Source of the DNA: Pseudomonas rubra
GTDB taxonomy: Bacteria; Pseudomonadota; Gammaproteobacteria; Pseudomonadales; Pseudomonadaceae
Assembly: GCF_028656935.1 (NCBI RefSeq)
Contig: NZ_JAMDGZ010000014.1
Location: 1 to 64,000 of the forward strand
Length of the DNA: 64,000 nucleotides
Direction: 5' to 3'
The position numbers and the translations under genes were made by a program. Under the pieces are notes generated by a model that made no database searches, was not told the origin of the DNA, and worked only from the letters and a program-made list of their open reading frames with translations. This document shows, in pieces, positions 48,011 to 56,949 of the stretch (position 1 is its first letter; every line of letters starts with the position of its first letter).

Positions 48011-50121
48011 CAGAACGCAAGCTCTGCACTGAAAGACAGCACATGGCGGCTGTCATAACGGTTGTCGTAGATGGTCGTCGGTTCATCATCCAGGCGCTGC
48101 TGGAGCATGCCGGCCAGATCCAGGCTGGTACGGTTCCAGCGCAGGCGTTTGGCCACGCGCAGGTCGAGGCGTTCGAAACGGTATTGGTTGAGCGCGTCGT
48201 CACCATAATAGAAGAGTGTACTGGACCAGCCGTCGCCCCACTCGCGCAGCCAGCCGGCCGAGCCACTGTTGGTCGCGCTCAGGCGGCGGTCAGCCGGGTT
48301 GCTGGCCCAGGCATCGACGTAGGCGTAGGTCAGGCGCAGGCGATCGGCCGGAGTCAGGCGCCAGTCCAGTTGTGCTTCGCTGCCGCTGAAGCGGGCCTTG
48401 TTGCTGTTGCTGGCAATGTACTGGTTGTTGCGCAGTGGCTCGCTGATCATGCCGGTGATTTCGTCGTAGAACAGCTTGAAGTCGACGCTCAGCTCGGCAT
48501 CAGCGAAATAACCGTTATAGCCCAGTTCCCGCGAGCGCATACGTTCCTGTTCCAGATCACCCGGGCCGCGGGTCTTGACGAAGTACTCGGCATTGCGTTG
48601 GCCAAAGGCGCCAGGCTCCAGGTTGTTGACCCGGTAACTCCAGTTGACGTTGTTCTCGAACATGTCCGGCGAGCGCACAGCTTCCGAGTACACCGCACGC
48701 AAACCATGGCGCGGGGTGATCAGGTAGTTGACTGCGACCCGTGGGGTCAGCGAGTTGCCTGACAGGCGGGCATCTTCATACATGGCTCCGCCCTGCAGGA
48801 TCCAGTGCTCGCTGGCGCGCCATTCCAGGTGGCCGAACAGGCGCCAGGTGCTGTCGTCCAGGCTGCCATTGAAATAGGTCTGGGAGTCGGCACGGTCGTA
48901 GCGTAAGTTGGCGCCGCTGACCAGGCGCAGGTTGTCGGCCAGGCTCAGGGTGTCCTGCACTTCAATGTCGTAACGGGTTTCCCGGGTGCTTTGGTCAATG
49001 TCGCCGCAGACCTGTTGCGATCCACCATTGCGCCATTGCTGCTGGACCTGCTCGGCCAGGGCGCGCTCCTCGCTGTTGCCGGCGGGCAAGGGCGAGGTGA
49101 TGTTGCGCGCCACCTGTTCTGCGTAGTTAGGATTCAGGCGCCACAGCTGGGTCAACTGCGGGCTGAACGACAGCGCAGCGTCGCAGGCGCGCCATTCCTG
49201 TTCGCGCTCCCAGTGCTGGGCCGAGCCTTGTACATAAAGGCTGTGCTCGGGATTGAAATCGATGTTCCAGCGCAGCGAGCCGGCGTAGTCCTTGGCGTTG
49301 ACGTCGGCGTTGTTGCCGGCGGCAGTGACGTAGGGGAATACCGGTTTATAGGTGTAAGGCCGCTGATCGCTGCCTTCCTTGGCCGAGAACTGCCATTCCA
49401 GGCTCTGATTGTTGGCCAGGGTGTGGCTGGCGCTCAGGCCCAGGCGGTTGAGGCGGCGGCTGTCACGGTAGTCCTGGCCCCGGTGGTTCTCGTCGAAGCC
49501 ATCGTCCTGCATGCCCGACAGCGACAGGCGCAGGTCGCCGCCGTCCCAGCCCAGCCCCTGGCTTGCGTACCAGTCATTGATGCCACGCTGGCCCCGGGTG
49601 ACCTTCAGGCGTGTGCCATGGCTGTCGGCCGGGCTGCGGGTGAGGATGTTGACCACTGCCATCAGTGCGTTGGCGCCGTAGCTGACGGTGTTGGGGCCGC
49701 GAAACACCTCGATGCGCTCGATGTCCTCCATGGCCAGCGGAATATCGCTCCAGTCCACGGTGGCCAGGCCCGCTCGGTACACCGAGCGGCCGTCGACCAG
49801 CACCTGCATGCGCCGTGCGTCGTTGACGTTGCTGCCGTGGTAGTTGACCGTCGGCTGGTTGCCGGCGCCATAGCCGATCATCATTCCCGGCACCAGACGC
49901 AGCAGTTCGGGAATGTCGCGGGCGCCGCTGGAGCGAATCAGTTCGTTGTCGAGCACGGTCATGCTGCCCGGCACGGCAGCGGGTGATTGCTTGAGCCGGG
50001 TGGCGGTGAGCACTTGCGGCAGGGCCTGGCTGTCGACAAACAGGTCGTCAGCCAGGCCGGGGCCGCTGAGCAGGGCCGTCAGCAGTAATAAAGGGCGTTT
50101 GGGGCGCGGGCCAAAAGACAC
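48010..50121 (-). CDS. TonB-dependent outer-membrane receptor
   Basis: The 703-residue protein has a signal peptide (LLLLTALLSGPGLA, cleaved near residue 24), a TonB-box-like QVLTATRL, a plug domain (about 40-150; VPGSMTVLDNELI, DIPELLRLVPGM, IERIEVFRGPNTVSYGANAL) and a 22-strand-type barrel ending in Phe (SFSAELAF). Overall it is closest in style to BtuB/CirA-type receptors; no signalling N-terminal extension is present. It starts at GTG 50121 with AAGG upstream. It is the first gene of a three-gene operon with a periplasmic binding protein and a hybrid kinase. The ligand is unknown. Confidence 0.88.
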   Translation of the reverse strand: MSFGPRPKRPLLLLTALLSGPGLADDLFVDSQALPQVLTATRLKQSPAAVPGSMTVLDNELIRSSGARDIPELLRLVPGMMIGYGAGNQPTVNYHGSNVNDARRMQVLVDGRSVYRAGLATVDWSDIPLAMEDIERIEVFRGPNTVSYGANALMAVVNILTRSPADSHGTRLKVTRGQRGINDWYASQGLGWDGGDLRLSLSGMQDDGFDENHRGQDYRDSRRLNRLGLSASHTLANNQSLEWQFSAKEGSDQRPYTYKPVFPYVTAAGNNADVNAKDYAGSLRWNIDFNPEHSLYVQGSAQHWEREQEWRACDAALSFSPQLTQLWRLNPNYAEQVARNITSPLPAGNSEERALAEQVQQQWRNGGSQQVCGDIDQSTRETRYDIEVQDTLSLADNLRLVSGANLRYDRADSQTYFNGSLDDSTWRLFGHLEWRASEHWILQGGAMYEDARLSGNSLTPRVAVNYLITPRHGLRAVYSEAVRSPDMFENNVNWSYRVNNLEPGAFGQRNAEYFVKTRGPGDLEQERMRSRELGYNGYFADAELSVDFKLFYDEITGMISEPLRNNQYIASNSNKARFSGSEAQLDWRLTPADRLRLTYAYVDAWASNPADRRLSATNSGSAGWLREWGDGWSSTLFYYGDDALNQYRFERLDLRVAKRLRWNRTSLDLAGMLQQRLDDEPTTIYDNRYDSRHVLSFSAELAF

Positions 50122-50247
50122 GGTGCGGCCTTGGTAACAGGTTCAAGTCGGGCATGTTAACCGAGTGGTGAGCATTTTCCAGTCACGCCGCGACAGTTCC
50201 CAAGGCTGATTCGGTCATCTGCCACTGGCTCTGGCACTGGCGCTCCG

Positions 50248-50253
50248 TATAAT
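50248..50253 (+). promoter_or_regulatory. Probable -10 of gpsA
   Basis: A perfect TATAAT lies 39 bases upstream of the gpsA ATG. The -35 region at 17 bases upstream (CTGGCT) is poor, so only the -10 is called. Confidence 0.5.
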
Positions 50254-50292
50254 GCGCAGGTCGCCACTTAAATTGGTTTTAACGGATTGGAT

Positions 50293-51318
50293 ATGACTGA
50301 ACAGCAGCCTGTTGCAGTTCTGGGAGGCGGAAGTTTCGGCACCGCCGTGGCGAATCTGCTGGCGGAAAACGGTGTCCGGGTGCGGCAATGGATGCGCGAC
50401 CCCGAGCAGGCCGAAGCCATGCGCACCAACCGCGAAAACCCGCGCTACCTCAAGGGCATCAAACTGCATGCCGGGGTCGAGCCGGTCAATGACCTGCTGG
50501 CAACCCTGCAGTCCAGTGAGCTGATCTTCGTCGCGCTGCCTTCCAGTGCCCTGCGCAGTGTGCTGGCCGAGCATGCGCAACTGCTCGGCGGCAAGATGCT
50601 GGTCAGCCTGACCAAGGGCATCGAGGCGCAAAGCTTCAAGCTGATGAGCCAGATCCTCGAAGAAATTGCCCCTCAGGCGCGCATCGGCGTGCTGTCGGGC
50701 CCCAACCTTGCCCGCGAGGTGGCCGAGCACGCGCTGACCGCCACCGTGGTCGCCAGTGAAGACGAAGCATTGTGCCAGCGCGTCCAGGCGGTACTGCACG
50801 GGCGCACCTTTCGCGTGTACGCCAGCAGCGACCGCTTTGGCGTCGAGCTGGGCGGGGCACTGAAGAACGTCTACGCGATCATCGCCGGCATGGCCGTGGC
50901 CTTGGGGATGGGCGAGAACACCAAGAGCATGCTGATCACTCGTGCTTTGGCCGAGATGACCCGCTTTGCCGTAAGCCAAGGAGCCAACCCGATGACGTTC
51001 CTGGGCCTGGCCGGGGTCGGCGACCTGATCGTCACCTGCTCCTCGCCCAAGAGCCGCAATTACCAGGTCGGCCATGCCCTTGGTCAGGGCCTGAGCCTGG
51101 AGGAGGCGGTCAGCCGCCTGGGCGAAGTGGCCGAAGGGGTGAACACCCTCAAGGTGCTCAAGGTCAAAGCCCAGGAGGTGCAGGTGTACATGCCTCTGGT
51201 GGCCGGGCTTCACGCGATTCTGTTCGAAGGCCGGACCCTGACCCAGGTAATCGAGCTGTTGATGCGCGGCGAGCCGAAAACCGATGTCGACTTTATCTCC
51301 ACCAGCGGTTTCAACTAA
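50293..51318 (+). CDS. gpsA: Glycerol-3-phosphate dehydrogenase (NAD(P)+)
   Basis: The 341-residue soluble enzyme reduces dihydroxyacetone phosphate to glycerol-3-phosphate for phospholipid synthesis. The nucleotide site [19 protein letters not shown] begins near residue 10 and the catalytic lysine is in [18 protein letters not shown] 50293 was chosen over the in-frame TTG at 50287. Genes for a DUF4389 protein and SixA follow closely. Confidence 0.96.
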   Translation: MTEQQPVAVLGGGSFGTAVANLLAENGVRVRQWMRDPEQAEAMRTNRENPRYLKGIKLHAGVEPVNDLLATLQSSELIFVALPSSALRSVLAEHAQLLGGKMLVSLTKGIEAQSFKLMSQILEEIAPQARIGVLSGPNLAREVAEHALTATVVASEDEALCQRVQAVLHGRTFRVYASSDRFGVELGGALKNVYAIIAGMAVALGMGENTKSMLITRALAEMTRFAVSQGANPMTFLGLAGVGDLIVTCSSPKSRNYQVGHALGQGLSLEEAVSRLGEVAEGVNTLKVLKVKAQEVQVYMPLVAGLHAILFEGRTLTQVIELLMRGEPKTDVDFISTSGFN

Positions 51319-51331
51319 GCAGGAGCAGGAC

Positions 51332-51679
51332 ATGAACGAATCCCCGAAGCAGACCCAGCGCGAATCGATCGTTTTGCGCGTGTTGTGGATGCTGGTGTTC
51401 CTGGTGGTCTGGCAACTGGCCGAACTGCTGCTGGGCGGCCTGGTGCTGGTGCAGCTTGTGTACCGATTGATCTATGGTGCGCCGAGCGCCAGCCTGATGA
51501 GTTTCGGCGATAGCCTGAGCCAGTTTCTGGCCCAGATCGGCCGTTTTGGCAGCTTCCACAGCGACCAGAAGCCCTGGCCGTTCGCCGACTGGCCAACCCC
51601 GCGCGCGCCGGAAGGCGAAGCCGCCCACAGCGTGCCGCCTGCACCACACCCGGTGCGCGACGAAGAGCCGAAGCTGTGA
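51332..51679 (+). CDS. DUF4389 membrane protein
   Basis: The 115-residue product has one or two hydrophobic segments (about 14-50; VLWMLVFLVVWQLAELLLGG) and a Pro-rich polar tail, as in DUF4389 proteins. The function is unknown. GGAGCAGGA precedes the ATG at 51332. It begins 13 bases after gpsA and its stop codon overlaps the sixA GTG by four bases. Confidence 0.75.
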   Translation: MNESPKQTQRESIVLRVLWMLVFLVVWQLAELLLGGLVLVQLVYRLIYGAPSASLMSFGDSLSQFLAQIGRFGSFHSDQKPWPFADWPTPRAPEGEAAHSVPPAPHPVRDEEPKL

Positions 51680-52125
51680 AGCTCTGGGTTTTGCGCCACG
51701 GTGAGGCCGAGCAGCGAGCCAACACCGACGCCGAGCGCCGGCTCACCGCCCACGGGCGCGAGCAAGTACTGCGCAGCGCGGCGGTGCTGCTTGGCCAACC
51801 GCTGCAGGTGATTCTTGCCAGCCCCTACGTGCGCGCCCAGCAGACGGCCGCGCTGGTCCATGAGGCCCTCGGTTTCACCAAGCCGGTGCAGACCGTGTCG
51901 TGGTTGACCCCTGACAGCGACTCGCAAATGGTCATCGCCGAGCTGGACAAATTGGGCTTGGAGCAAGTGCTTCTGGTCAGCCACCAACCGCTGGTGGGTA
52001 ACCTGGTCAGCCTGCTGGAGGGTGGTAAGCATCCGGCATCTATGAGCACCGCCAGCCTGGCGCAGCTCGAAGGCGACTGGCCGCTGGCTGGGCTGATGAC
52101 CCTGCGTAACCTGCATCACCCATGA
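51676..52125 (+). CDS. sixA: Phosphohistidine phosphatase SixA
   Basis: The 149-residue phosphoglycerate-mutase-like enzyme removes phosphate from His-containing phosphotransfer domains. The catalytic RHG is in LWVLRHGEAEQRA, the second His in LVSHQPLVGNLV. In E. coli SixA acts on ArcB or PTS-Ntr NPr. Translation starts at GTG inside the end of the previous gene. Confidence 0.9.
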   Translation: MKLWVLRHGEAEQRANTDAERRLTAHGREQVLRSAAVLLGQPLQVILASPYVRAQQTAALVHEALGFTKPVQTVSWLTPDSDSQMVIAELDKLGLEQVLLVSHQPLVGNLVSLLEGGKHPASMSTASLAQLEGDWPLAGLMTLRNLHHP

Positions 52126-52162
52126 GTCACCCTTAACAACAATGACAACAAGGATCGAGTCA

Positions 52163-52606
52163 ATGAGCCTGTGGCATACCCAACCGGATATCGAGCACCT
52201 CAACGCCCTGCAGAAGAACACCATCGGCGAGGTGCTGGATATCCGCTTTGAATCCTTCAGCGACGATTCGCTCAGCGCCAGCATGGTGGTTGATCACCGT
52301 ACCCATCAGCCTTACGGCCTGCTGCATGGCGGCGCTTCGGTGGTGTTGGCTGAAACCGTCGGTTCCATGGCCAGCTGCCTGTGCATCGACCTGCAGAAAT
52401 TCTATTGTGTAGGCCTGGAAATCAATGCCAACCACTTGCGTGGTATCCGCAGCGGGCGGGTGACGGCAACGGCCAAAGCCGTGCACATCGGCCGCAGCAC
52501 CCACGTCTGGGATATTCGCCTGAGCGGCGAGGAGGGCAAGGCCAGTTGCATTTCGCGCCTGACCATCGCCGTGATTCCCCTCGGCCAGGATGCACCGAGC
52601 CGCTGA
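52163..52606 (+). CDS. Hotdog thioesterase (YdiI/EntH-like)
   Basis: The 147-residue protein has the hotdog signature PYGLLHGGASVVLAETVGSM and VGLEINANHLRGIRSGRVTA. The start ATG 52163 matches the family N-terminus (MSLWHTQPDIEHLNALQKNT) and has AAGGA eight bases upstream. Enzymes of this type hydrolyse aryl-CoA or menaquinone-pathway CoA thioesters; the substrate here is unknown. Confidence 0.85.
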   Translation: MSLWHTQPDIEHLNALQKNTIGEVLDIRFESFSDDSLSASMVVDHRTHQPYGLLHGGASVVLAETVGSMASCLCIDLQKFYCVGLEINANHLRGIRSGRVTATAKAVHIGRSTHVWDIRLSGEEGKASCISRLTIAVIPLGQDAPSR

Positions 52607-52697
52607 TCGACCTGATATTTTTACCAGTTGTCGGGCACTGCCTGCCTTGATAGCGTGCGATCAGGTTGCGGGGCAGGGTGTCCCAGGGAATTCGACA

Positions 52698-53045
52698 ATG
52701 AGTGGTAGACATCTGGATCTGGTGTACTCGGCCGACGTGCGGCCAGCGCTGGACAAGGTACAACGGCACCAGGCGCTGGATTTTGCCGAGTACCGCCTGC
52801 TGCAGGACAGCGCCGACGCCAAGCTTGACTATCTGTTGCGCAAGTTCGAAGGCCAGTACGAGCTGGAACAGCTGCGCCAGGCCTGCATCCGCACATCCCA
52901 CCTGCTGCAGACCAGTTGCCTGGCCCTGCGCCGGCTGGACCTCGATGCCGAAGACAAACGCCGCGCCCGCGAGGCCCTGGAGCAGCAACTGGCCTATATG
53001 CAGGCCTGCCTGCGGCGCTCGATGGCCAGTTTTGGCGAGTATTGA
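52698..53045 (+). CDS. Small alpha-helical protein of unknown function
   Basis: The 115-residue product is predicted all-helical, rich in Leu, Arg, Gln and Ala, with AEYRLLQDSADAKLDYLLRK and HLLQTSCLALRRLDLDAEDK. It has no signal peptide or recognisable domain. I chose ATG 52698 since the preceding frame is dissimilar in composition. It lies 92 bases upstream of an alpha/beta-hydrolase gene in the same direction. Confidence 0.55.
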   Translation: MSGRHLDLVYSADVRPALDKVQRHQALDFAEYRLLQDSADAKLDYLLRKFEGQYELEQLRQACIRTSHLLQTSCLALRRLDLDAEDKRRAREALEQQLAYMQACLRRSMASFGEY

Positions 53046-53137
53046 CCTGATTGCCGTTGCCGATGGCTTTTCCGGACATTGCTGCCGTGGCTAGGGTTGC
53101 CGACAATGAGCCATCCCTCGCTTTCGGATTGGCGGCC

Positions 53138-53932
53138 ATGTCGCAGCAGATCTTTTTCGCCCATGCCAATGGTTTTCCTTCGGCCACCTACGGCAAGCTC
53201 TTCGCTGCGCTGGCGCCAGACTACCAGGTGACTCACCTGCCTCAGCACGCCCACGATCCGCGCTTTCCGGTCAATGACAACTGGCAGAGCCTGGTTGATG
53301 AGCTGATTCATCACCTGCAGCAGCAACCGGGCCCGGTCTGGGGTGTCGGTCATTCTTTGGGCGGGGTGTTGCACCTGCATGCGGCGTTGCGCTGCCCGCA
53401 GTATTACCGTGGCGTGGTGATGCTCGATTCGCCGGTGCTGACCCGGGTCGACCAGTGGCTGATCCAGGCGGCCAAGCGCATGGGCTTCATCGATCGCATC
53501 ACCCCGGCCGGGCGCACCCTGGGGCGGCGCGAAGCCTTTGCCGACCGCGACAGCGCCCGGGCCTACTTTACCGGCAAGAGCCTGTTCCGGCATTTTGACC
53601 CGGAGTGCCTGGATGCCTACCTTGAACATGGCCTGCAAGCAGACGAGAGCGGTTTGCGCCTGCGCTTTGACCCGGCCACCGAAATCAGCATCTACCGCAG
53701 CTTGCCGCATACCAGCCCAAGCCCGGCCAGGCAGTTGAAGCTGCCCCTGGCCATGGTCAGGGGCAGCCACAGCCGGGTGGTCAAGCGCCATCATGCCTTG
53801 GCCGTGCGCGGCATGCCCCGGGGCGAGTACCACAGTTTGCCGGGCGGGCACATGTTCCCATTGGAGCACCCCACCGACACCGCGAGCCTGATCAAGGGCC
53901 TGTTCGATCGCTGGCAGGACACCCCGGCATGA
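53138..53932 (+). CDS. Alpha/beta hydrolase (first of tandem pair)
   Basis: The 264-residue hydrolase has the oxyanion sequence FFAHANGFPSATY, the nucleophile elbow GVGHSLGGV, an Asp region VMLDSPVL and a His in LPGGHMFPLEHP. Its start at ATG 53138 fits the family N-terminus MSQQIFFAHANG. It overlaps the next hydrolase gene by four bases (ATGA). The two are distant relatives with different signatures; substrates are unknown. Confidence 0.8.
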   Translation: MSQQIFFAHANGFPSATYGKLFAALAPDYQVTHLPQHAHDPRFPVNDNWQSLVDELIHHLQQQPGPVWGVGHSLGGVLHLHAALRCPQYYRGVVMLDSPVLTRVDQWLIQAAKRMGFIDRITPAGRTLGRREAFADRDSARAYFTGKSLFRHFDPECLDAYLEHGLQADESGLRLRFDPATEISIYRSLPHTSPSPARQLKLPLAMVRGSHSRVVKRHHALAVRGMPRGEYHSLPGGHMFPLEHPTDTASLIKGLFDRWQDTPA

Positions 53933-54783
53933 GTAGCGAAATAGAAGAAATCCGCCTGAACCTTGGGCATATCGAACTGGCCGCGCACCTGTTCGGCCCC
54001 GCCGATGGCCTGCCGGTCATCGCCTTGCACGGCTGGCTCGACAACGCCAACAGTTTTGCCCGCCTGGCGCCGCAATTAAAGGGCTTGCGTATTCTGGCCC
54101 TGGACCTGGCCGGCCATGGTCACTCCGAGCATCGTCCGGCCGGCGCCAGCTATGCCCTGGCCGATTACGTCCACGATGTACTGCGGGTCGCCGAGCAGAT
54201 GGGCTGGACGCGTTTTGCCCTGCTCGGGCACTCGTTGGGTGCGATCATCTCGGTGCTGCTGGCCGGCGCGATGCCCGAGCGGATCAGCCACCTGGCCTTG
54301 ATTGACGGGGTGATCCCGCCTACCAGTGGCCCGCAGGATGCCGCCGAGCGCATGAGCATGGCCCTGCAGGCGCAGTTGCGCCTGGACAGCAAACGCAAGG
54401 CGGTGCACTCGACCCTTGAGCAGGCCATCGAGGCACGCATCAAGGGTATGGTTGCGGTCAGCCGTGAGGCTGCCGAGCTGCTGGCCCAGCGCGGGTTGAT
54501 GCCAGTGCCTGGAGGCTTTAGCTGGCGCAGCGACAGCCGCCTGACCTTGCCATCGCCCACCCGTCTCAATCAAGACCAGGCCATGAGCTTCGTGCAGCGC
54601 ATCGCCTGCCCGGCGAAACTGGTGGTGGCTGCGGATGGCATGCTGGCGCGTCACGGCGAGCTGCTGGAGCAACTCCCCTTTGCCTGTGAGCAACTGCCGG
54701 GCGGGCATCACCTGCATCTGAATGACGATGCGGGTGCAACCCTTGTTGCAGACTGTTTCAATCGCTTCTTTGGCATTTCTTGA
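53929..54783 (+). CDS. Alpha/beta hydrolase (second of tandem pair)
   Basis: The 284-residue protein has ALHGWLDNANSFARL near residue 31, the nucleophile elbow LLGHSLGAIIS and the histidine in LPGGHHLHLN. It resembles the MEST/SERHL-like serine hydrolases. The start codon overlaps the previous stop. A short coding stretch and a DUF4892 gene follow. Confidence 0.82.
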   Translation: MSSEIEEIRLNLGHIELAAHLFGPADGLPVIALHGWLDNANSFARLAPQLKGLRILALDLAGHGHSEHRPAGASYALADYVHDVLRVAEQMGWTRFALLGHSLGAIISVLLAGAMPERISHLALIDGVIPPTSGPQDAAERMSMALQAQLRLDSKRKAVHSTLEQAIEARIKGMVAVSREAAELLAQRGLMPVPGGFSWRSDSRLTLPSPTRLNQDQAMSFVQRIACPAKLVVAADGMLARHGELLEQLPFACEQLPGGHHLHLNDDAGATLVADCFNRFFGIS

Positions 54784-54833
54784 CTTGTGGCGGGCAACTG
54801 TCGAGGCTTGGCGGGTTGAACAGGGAGACAACC

Positions 54834-54902
54834 ATGAACCAGCAAGACACTGCCACATCCGTTGACCACCTTGAAGCTCCGTGTTCGGTGGCGTGCCTAT
54901 GA
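54834..54902 (+). CDS. Small ORF upstream of, and overlapping, the DUF4892 gene
   Basis: This 22-codon frame (MNQQDTATSVDHLEAPCSVA then CL) begins with ATG behind a good ribosome site (CAGGGAGACAACC) and ends with TGA that overlaps the ATG of the next gene (ATGA). It is too short for usual gene prediction. It may be a translational-coupling leader; the next gene has no good ribosome site of its own. The peptide is not recognised. Confidence 0.5.
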   Translation: MNQQDTATSVDHLEAPCSVACL

Positions 54903-55693
54903 GGCTCAAACCTTTTATCCAGGCCGCGCTGGTCGGGCTCGGCGTCCTCGCCAGTGCACCGTTGCTGGCCGAGGGGCTGCCAGTACCGCTTGACGCCAAA
55001 GTGGTCGATCAGCGCCCGGCAGCGCTACAGGAACGCATCTATCCGTTGGGCAGCTTACGCAAGATCAGTAACCAGTTGCGCGCCGAAGGCAAGATAGATA
55101 GCCGCGGTCGGGTCAGTTCGGTTACCTATGAGCTGCCGCCCGAGCGTACTGCCAACGACGCCTTCGCCGCCGCCCGGGAAGCCCTGCAGAAGGACGGTGG
55201 TTATCCGCTGTTCTGGTGCCAGGCCCGCGACTGTGGGGAGAACAGCCTGTGGGCCAACGAGGTATTCAAGAATTCCCGCCTCGGTGGCGCGGACGATCAA
55301 CAAGCCTTCATTCTGCTGCGCCGCTCCGCGGAGCAGAGCAACACGCTGGTGGCTCTCTACAGCATCACCCGCGGCAACAAACGCGCCTACCTTCACGTAG
55401 AGGAATTTGTTGCCGACGCCCCCCTGGGTGAAGTGCTGCCAACCCCGGCCACGGTGCTGCGCGAACTGCGTGACACCGGAAAGCTCGACTACCCTGATCT
55501 GGGTGAGCCACAAGCGGCCTGGGTCACGTTGCTGGGCCGCAGCCTGAACTTGGACAGCACCTTACGCGTGACCCTGAGCGGTGACCAGGCCGAGGCCTGG
55601 CGCGAGCAACTGGTCACGGCTGGGGTGCGTTCGTCGCGGCTGGATGTGGGCGAGGCCAAGACTGACGGTTTCCACGTCGAACTGATTCGTTGA
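54899..55693 (+). CDS. Secreted DUF4892 protein
   Basis: The 264-residue product has a signal peptide (AALVGLGVLASAPLLA) and the DUF4892 pattern: YPLGSLRKISNQLRAEGK, YPLFWCQARDCGENSLWANE and a C-terminal domain with GRSLNLDSTLRVTLSGD. The two cysteines in CQARDC may form a disulfide. The function is unknown. It likely depends on translation of the upstream small ORF. Confidence 0.75.
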   Translation: MRLKPFIQAALVGLGVLASAPLLAEGLPVPLDAKVVDQRPAALQERIYPLGSLRKISNQLRAEGKIDSRGRVSSVTYELPPERTANDAFAAAREALQKDGGYPLFWCQARDCGENSLWANEVFKNSRLGGADDQQAFILLRRSAEQSNTLVALYSITRGNKRAYLHVEEFVADAPLGEVLPTPATVLRELRDTGKLDYPDLGEPQAAWVTLLGRSLNLDSTLRVTLSGDQAEAWREQLVTAGVRSSRLDVGEAKTDGFHVELIR

Positions 55694-55702
55694 TCGAGAA
55701 GC

Positions 55703-56758
55703 ATGATGGCCAATAACGACCGCCTGTTGGTGCAGATCATCTTGCTGGCGCTGCTGGGTGCCGGCCTGTGGGTGATGGCACCGTTCATTTCGGCGCTGTT
55801 GTGGGGCGCCATCCTGGCCTATGCCAGCTGGCCACTGATGCGCCTGTTGACCCGCTTGCTCGGCGGTCGCGAAACCCTGGCCGCAGGCTTGCTGACCAGC
55901 TTGTGGATCTTGCTGGTGGCATTGCCGTTGGTGTGGCTGGGCTTCAACCTGGCTGATCACATCCGCGACGCCACGGCGTTCGTGCGTGACGTGCAGGTCG
56001 ACGGCCTGCCCGATGCACCGGGCTGGCTGGGCGGCGTGCCGTTCGTGGGTGAACGCCTGGTGGGCATGTGGGACACCATCGATCAGCAGGGTGCGGCCTT
56101 GCTGATGACGATCAAGCCTTACCTGGGCCAGGTCGGCAACTGGCTGCTGGCGCGCAGCGCGCAGATCGGCAGCGGCATTCTTGAGCTGACCCTGAGCCTG
56201 GTCTTCGTGTTCTTCTTCTACCGCGACGGGCCGAGGCTTGCGGCGTTTGTCCTGCGTTTGCTGGACCGGCTGGTGGGTGAGCGTGGCGAGTATTACCTGG
56301 AACTGGTGGCCGGCACCGTGCAACGGGTGGTCAACGGGGTGATCGGCACGGCGGCGGCGCAAGCTGTGCTGGCACTGATCGGCTTCCTGATTGCCGGTGT
56401 GCCGGGAGCACTGGTGCTGGGGATAGTCACCTTCATGCTCAGCCTGATCCCCATGGGCCCGCCACTGGCCTGGATACCGGCCACCGCCTGGCTGGCCTGG
56501 CAGGGCGAGTACGGCATGGCGGTGTTCCTTGGTCTCTGGGGGACCTTCATCATCAGTGGCGTCGACAACGTACTCAAACCCTACTTGATCAGCCGTGGCG
56601 GCAACTTGCCGCTGGTGATCGTCCTGCTTGGGGTGTTTGGTGGTCTGCTGGCCTTTGGCTTTATCGGCCTGTTCATTGGCCCGACTTTGCTGGCGGTGGC
56701 CTACAGCCTGCTACTGGATTGGTCGCGCAGCGGGCCGGTGGCAACGCCGCGCAACTGA
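55703..56758 (+). CDS. AI-2E family (PerM/YdiK) membrane protein
   Basis: The 351-residue inner-membrane protein has about seven to eight hydrophobic segments, paired near the start (10-45, 60-80), after a central soluble part (about 85-140), and at the end, with FVFFFYRDGPRL, GVPGALVLGIVTFMLSLIPM and ISGVDNVLKPYLISR. These are diagnostic of the AI-2E transporter family; some members are Na+/H+ antiporters. ATG 55706 is an alternative start. The accessory island begins downstream. Confidence 0.85.
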   Translation: MMANNDRLLVQIILLALLGAGLWVMAPFISALLWGAILAYASWPLMRLLTRLLGGRETLAAGLLTSLWILLVALPLVWLGFNLADHIRDATAFVRDVQVDGLPDAPGWLGGVPFVGERLVGMWDTIDQQGAALLMTIKPYLGQVGNWLLARSAQIGSGILELTLSLVFVFFFYRDGPRLAAFVLRLLDRLVGERGEYYLELVAGTVQRVVNGVIGTAAAQAVLALIGFLIAGVPGALVLGIVTFMLSLIPMGPPLAWIPATAWLAWQGEYGMAVFLGLWGTFIISGVDNVLKPYLISRGGNLPLVIVLLGVFGGLLAFGFIGLFIGPTLLAVAYSLLLDWSRSGPVATPRN

Positions 56759-56843
56759 GGCGATGGTCTGGTGTGGTGTTTCGCAAGTAACACTCATATA
56801 TTGGTCTGGGCTTTCAGCATCAAAAATGCGCTGGAGCAGCGAT

Positions 56844-56949
56844 ATGAAAACTGGCCGACCTGCTGCTCGGATTGAGTTGAGCGACGAAGAACAAGCCGAA
56901 TTGCTTCGTCGCTCCCGGCAGAGCAAAGGTCCCGCCGAATTTCGCATTA
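56844..56949 (+). pseudogene. IS630-type transposase N-terminal fragment, cut by IS5-type insertion
   Basis: A frame starting at ATG 56844 with GGAG eight bases upstream reads MKTGRPAARIELSDEEQAEL then LRRSRQSKGP, the typical N-terminus of IS630-family transposases. It runs into the left end of the IS5-type element at 56950 after about 35 codons; the rest of the gene is absent beyond the insertions. It differs in sequence from the IS630-type copy further right, so it is a separate element. Confidence 0.6.
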
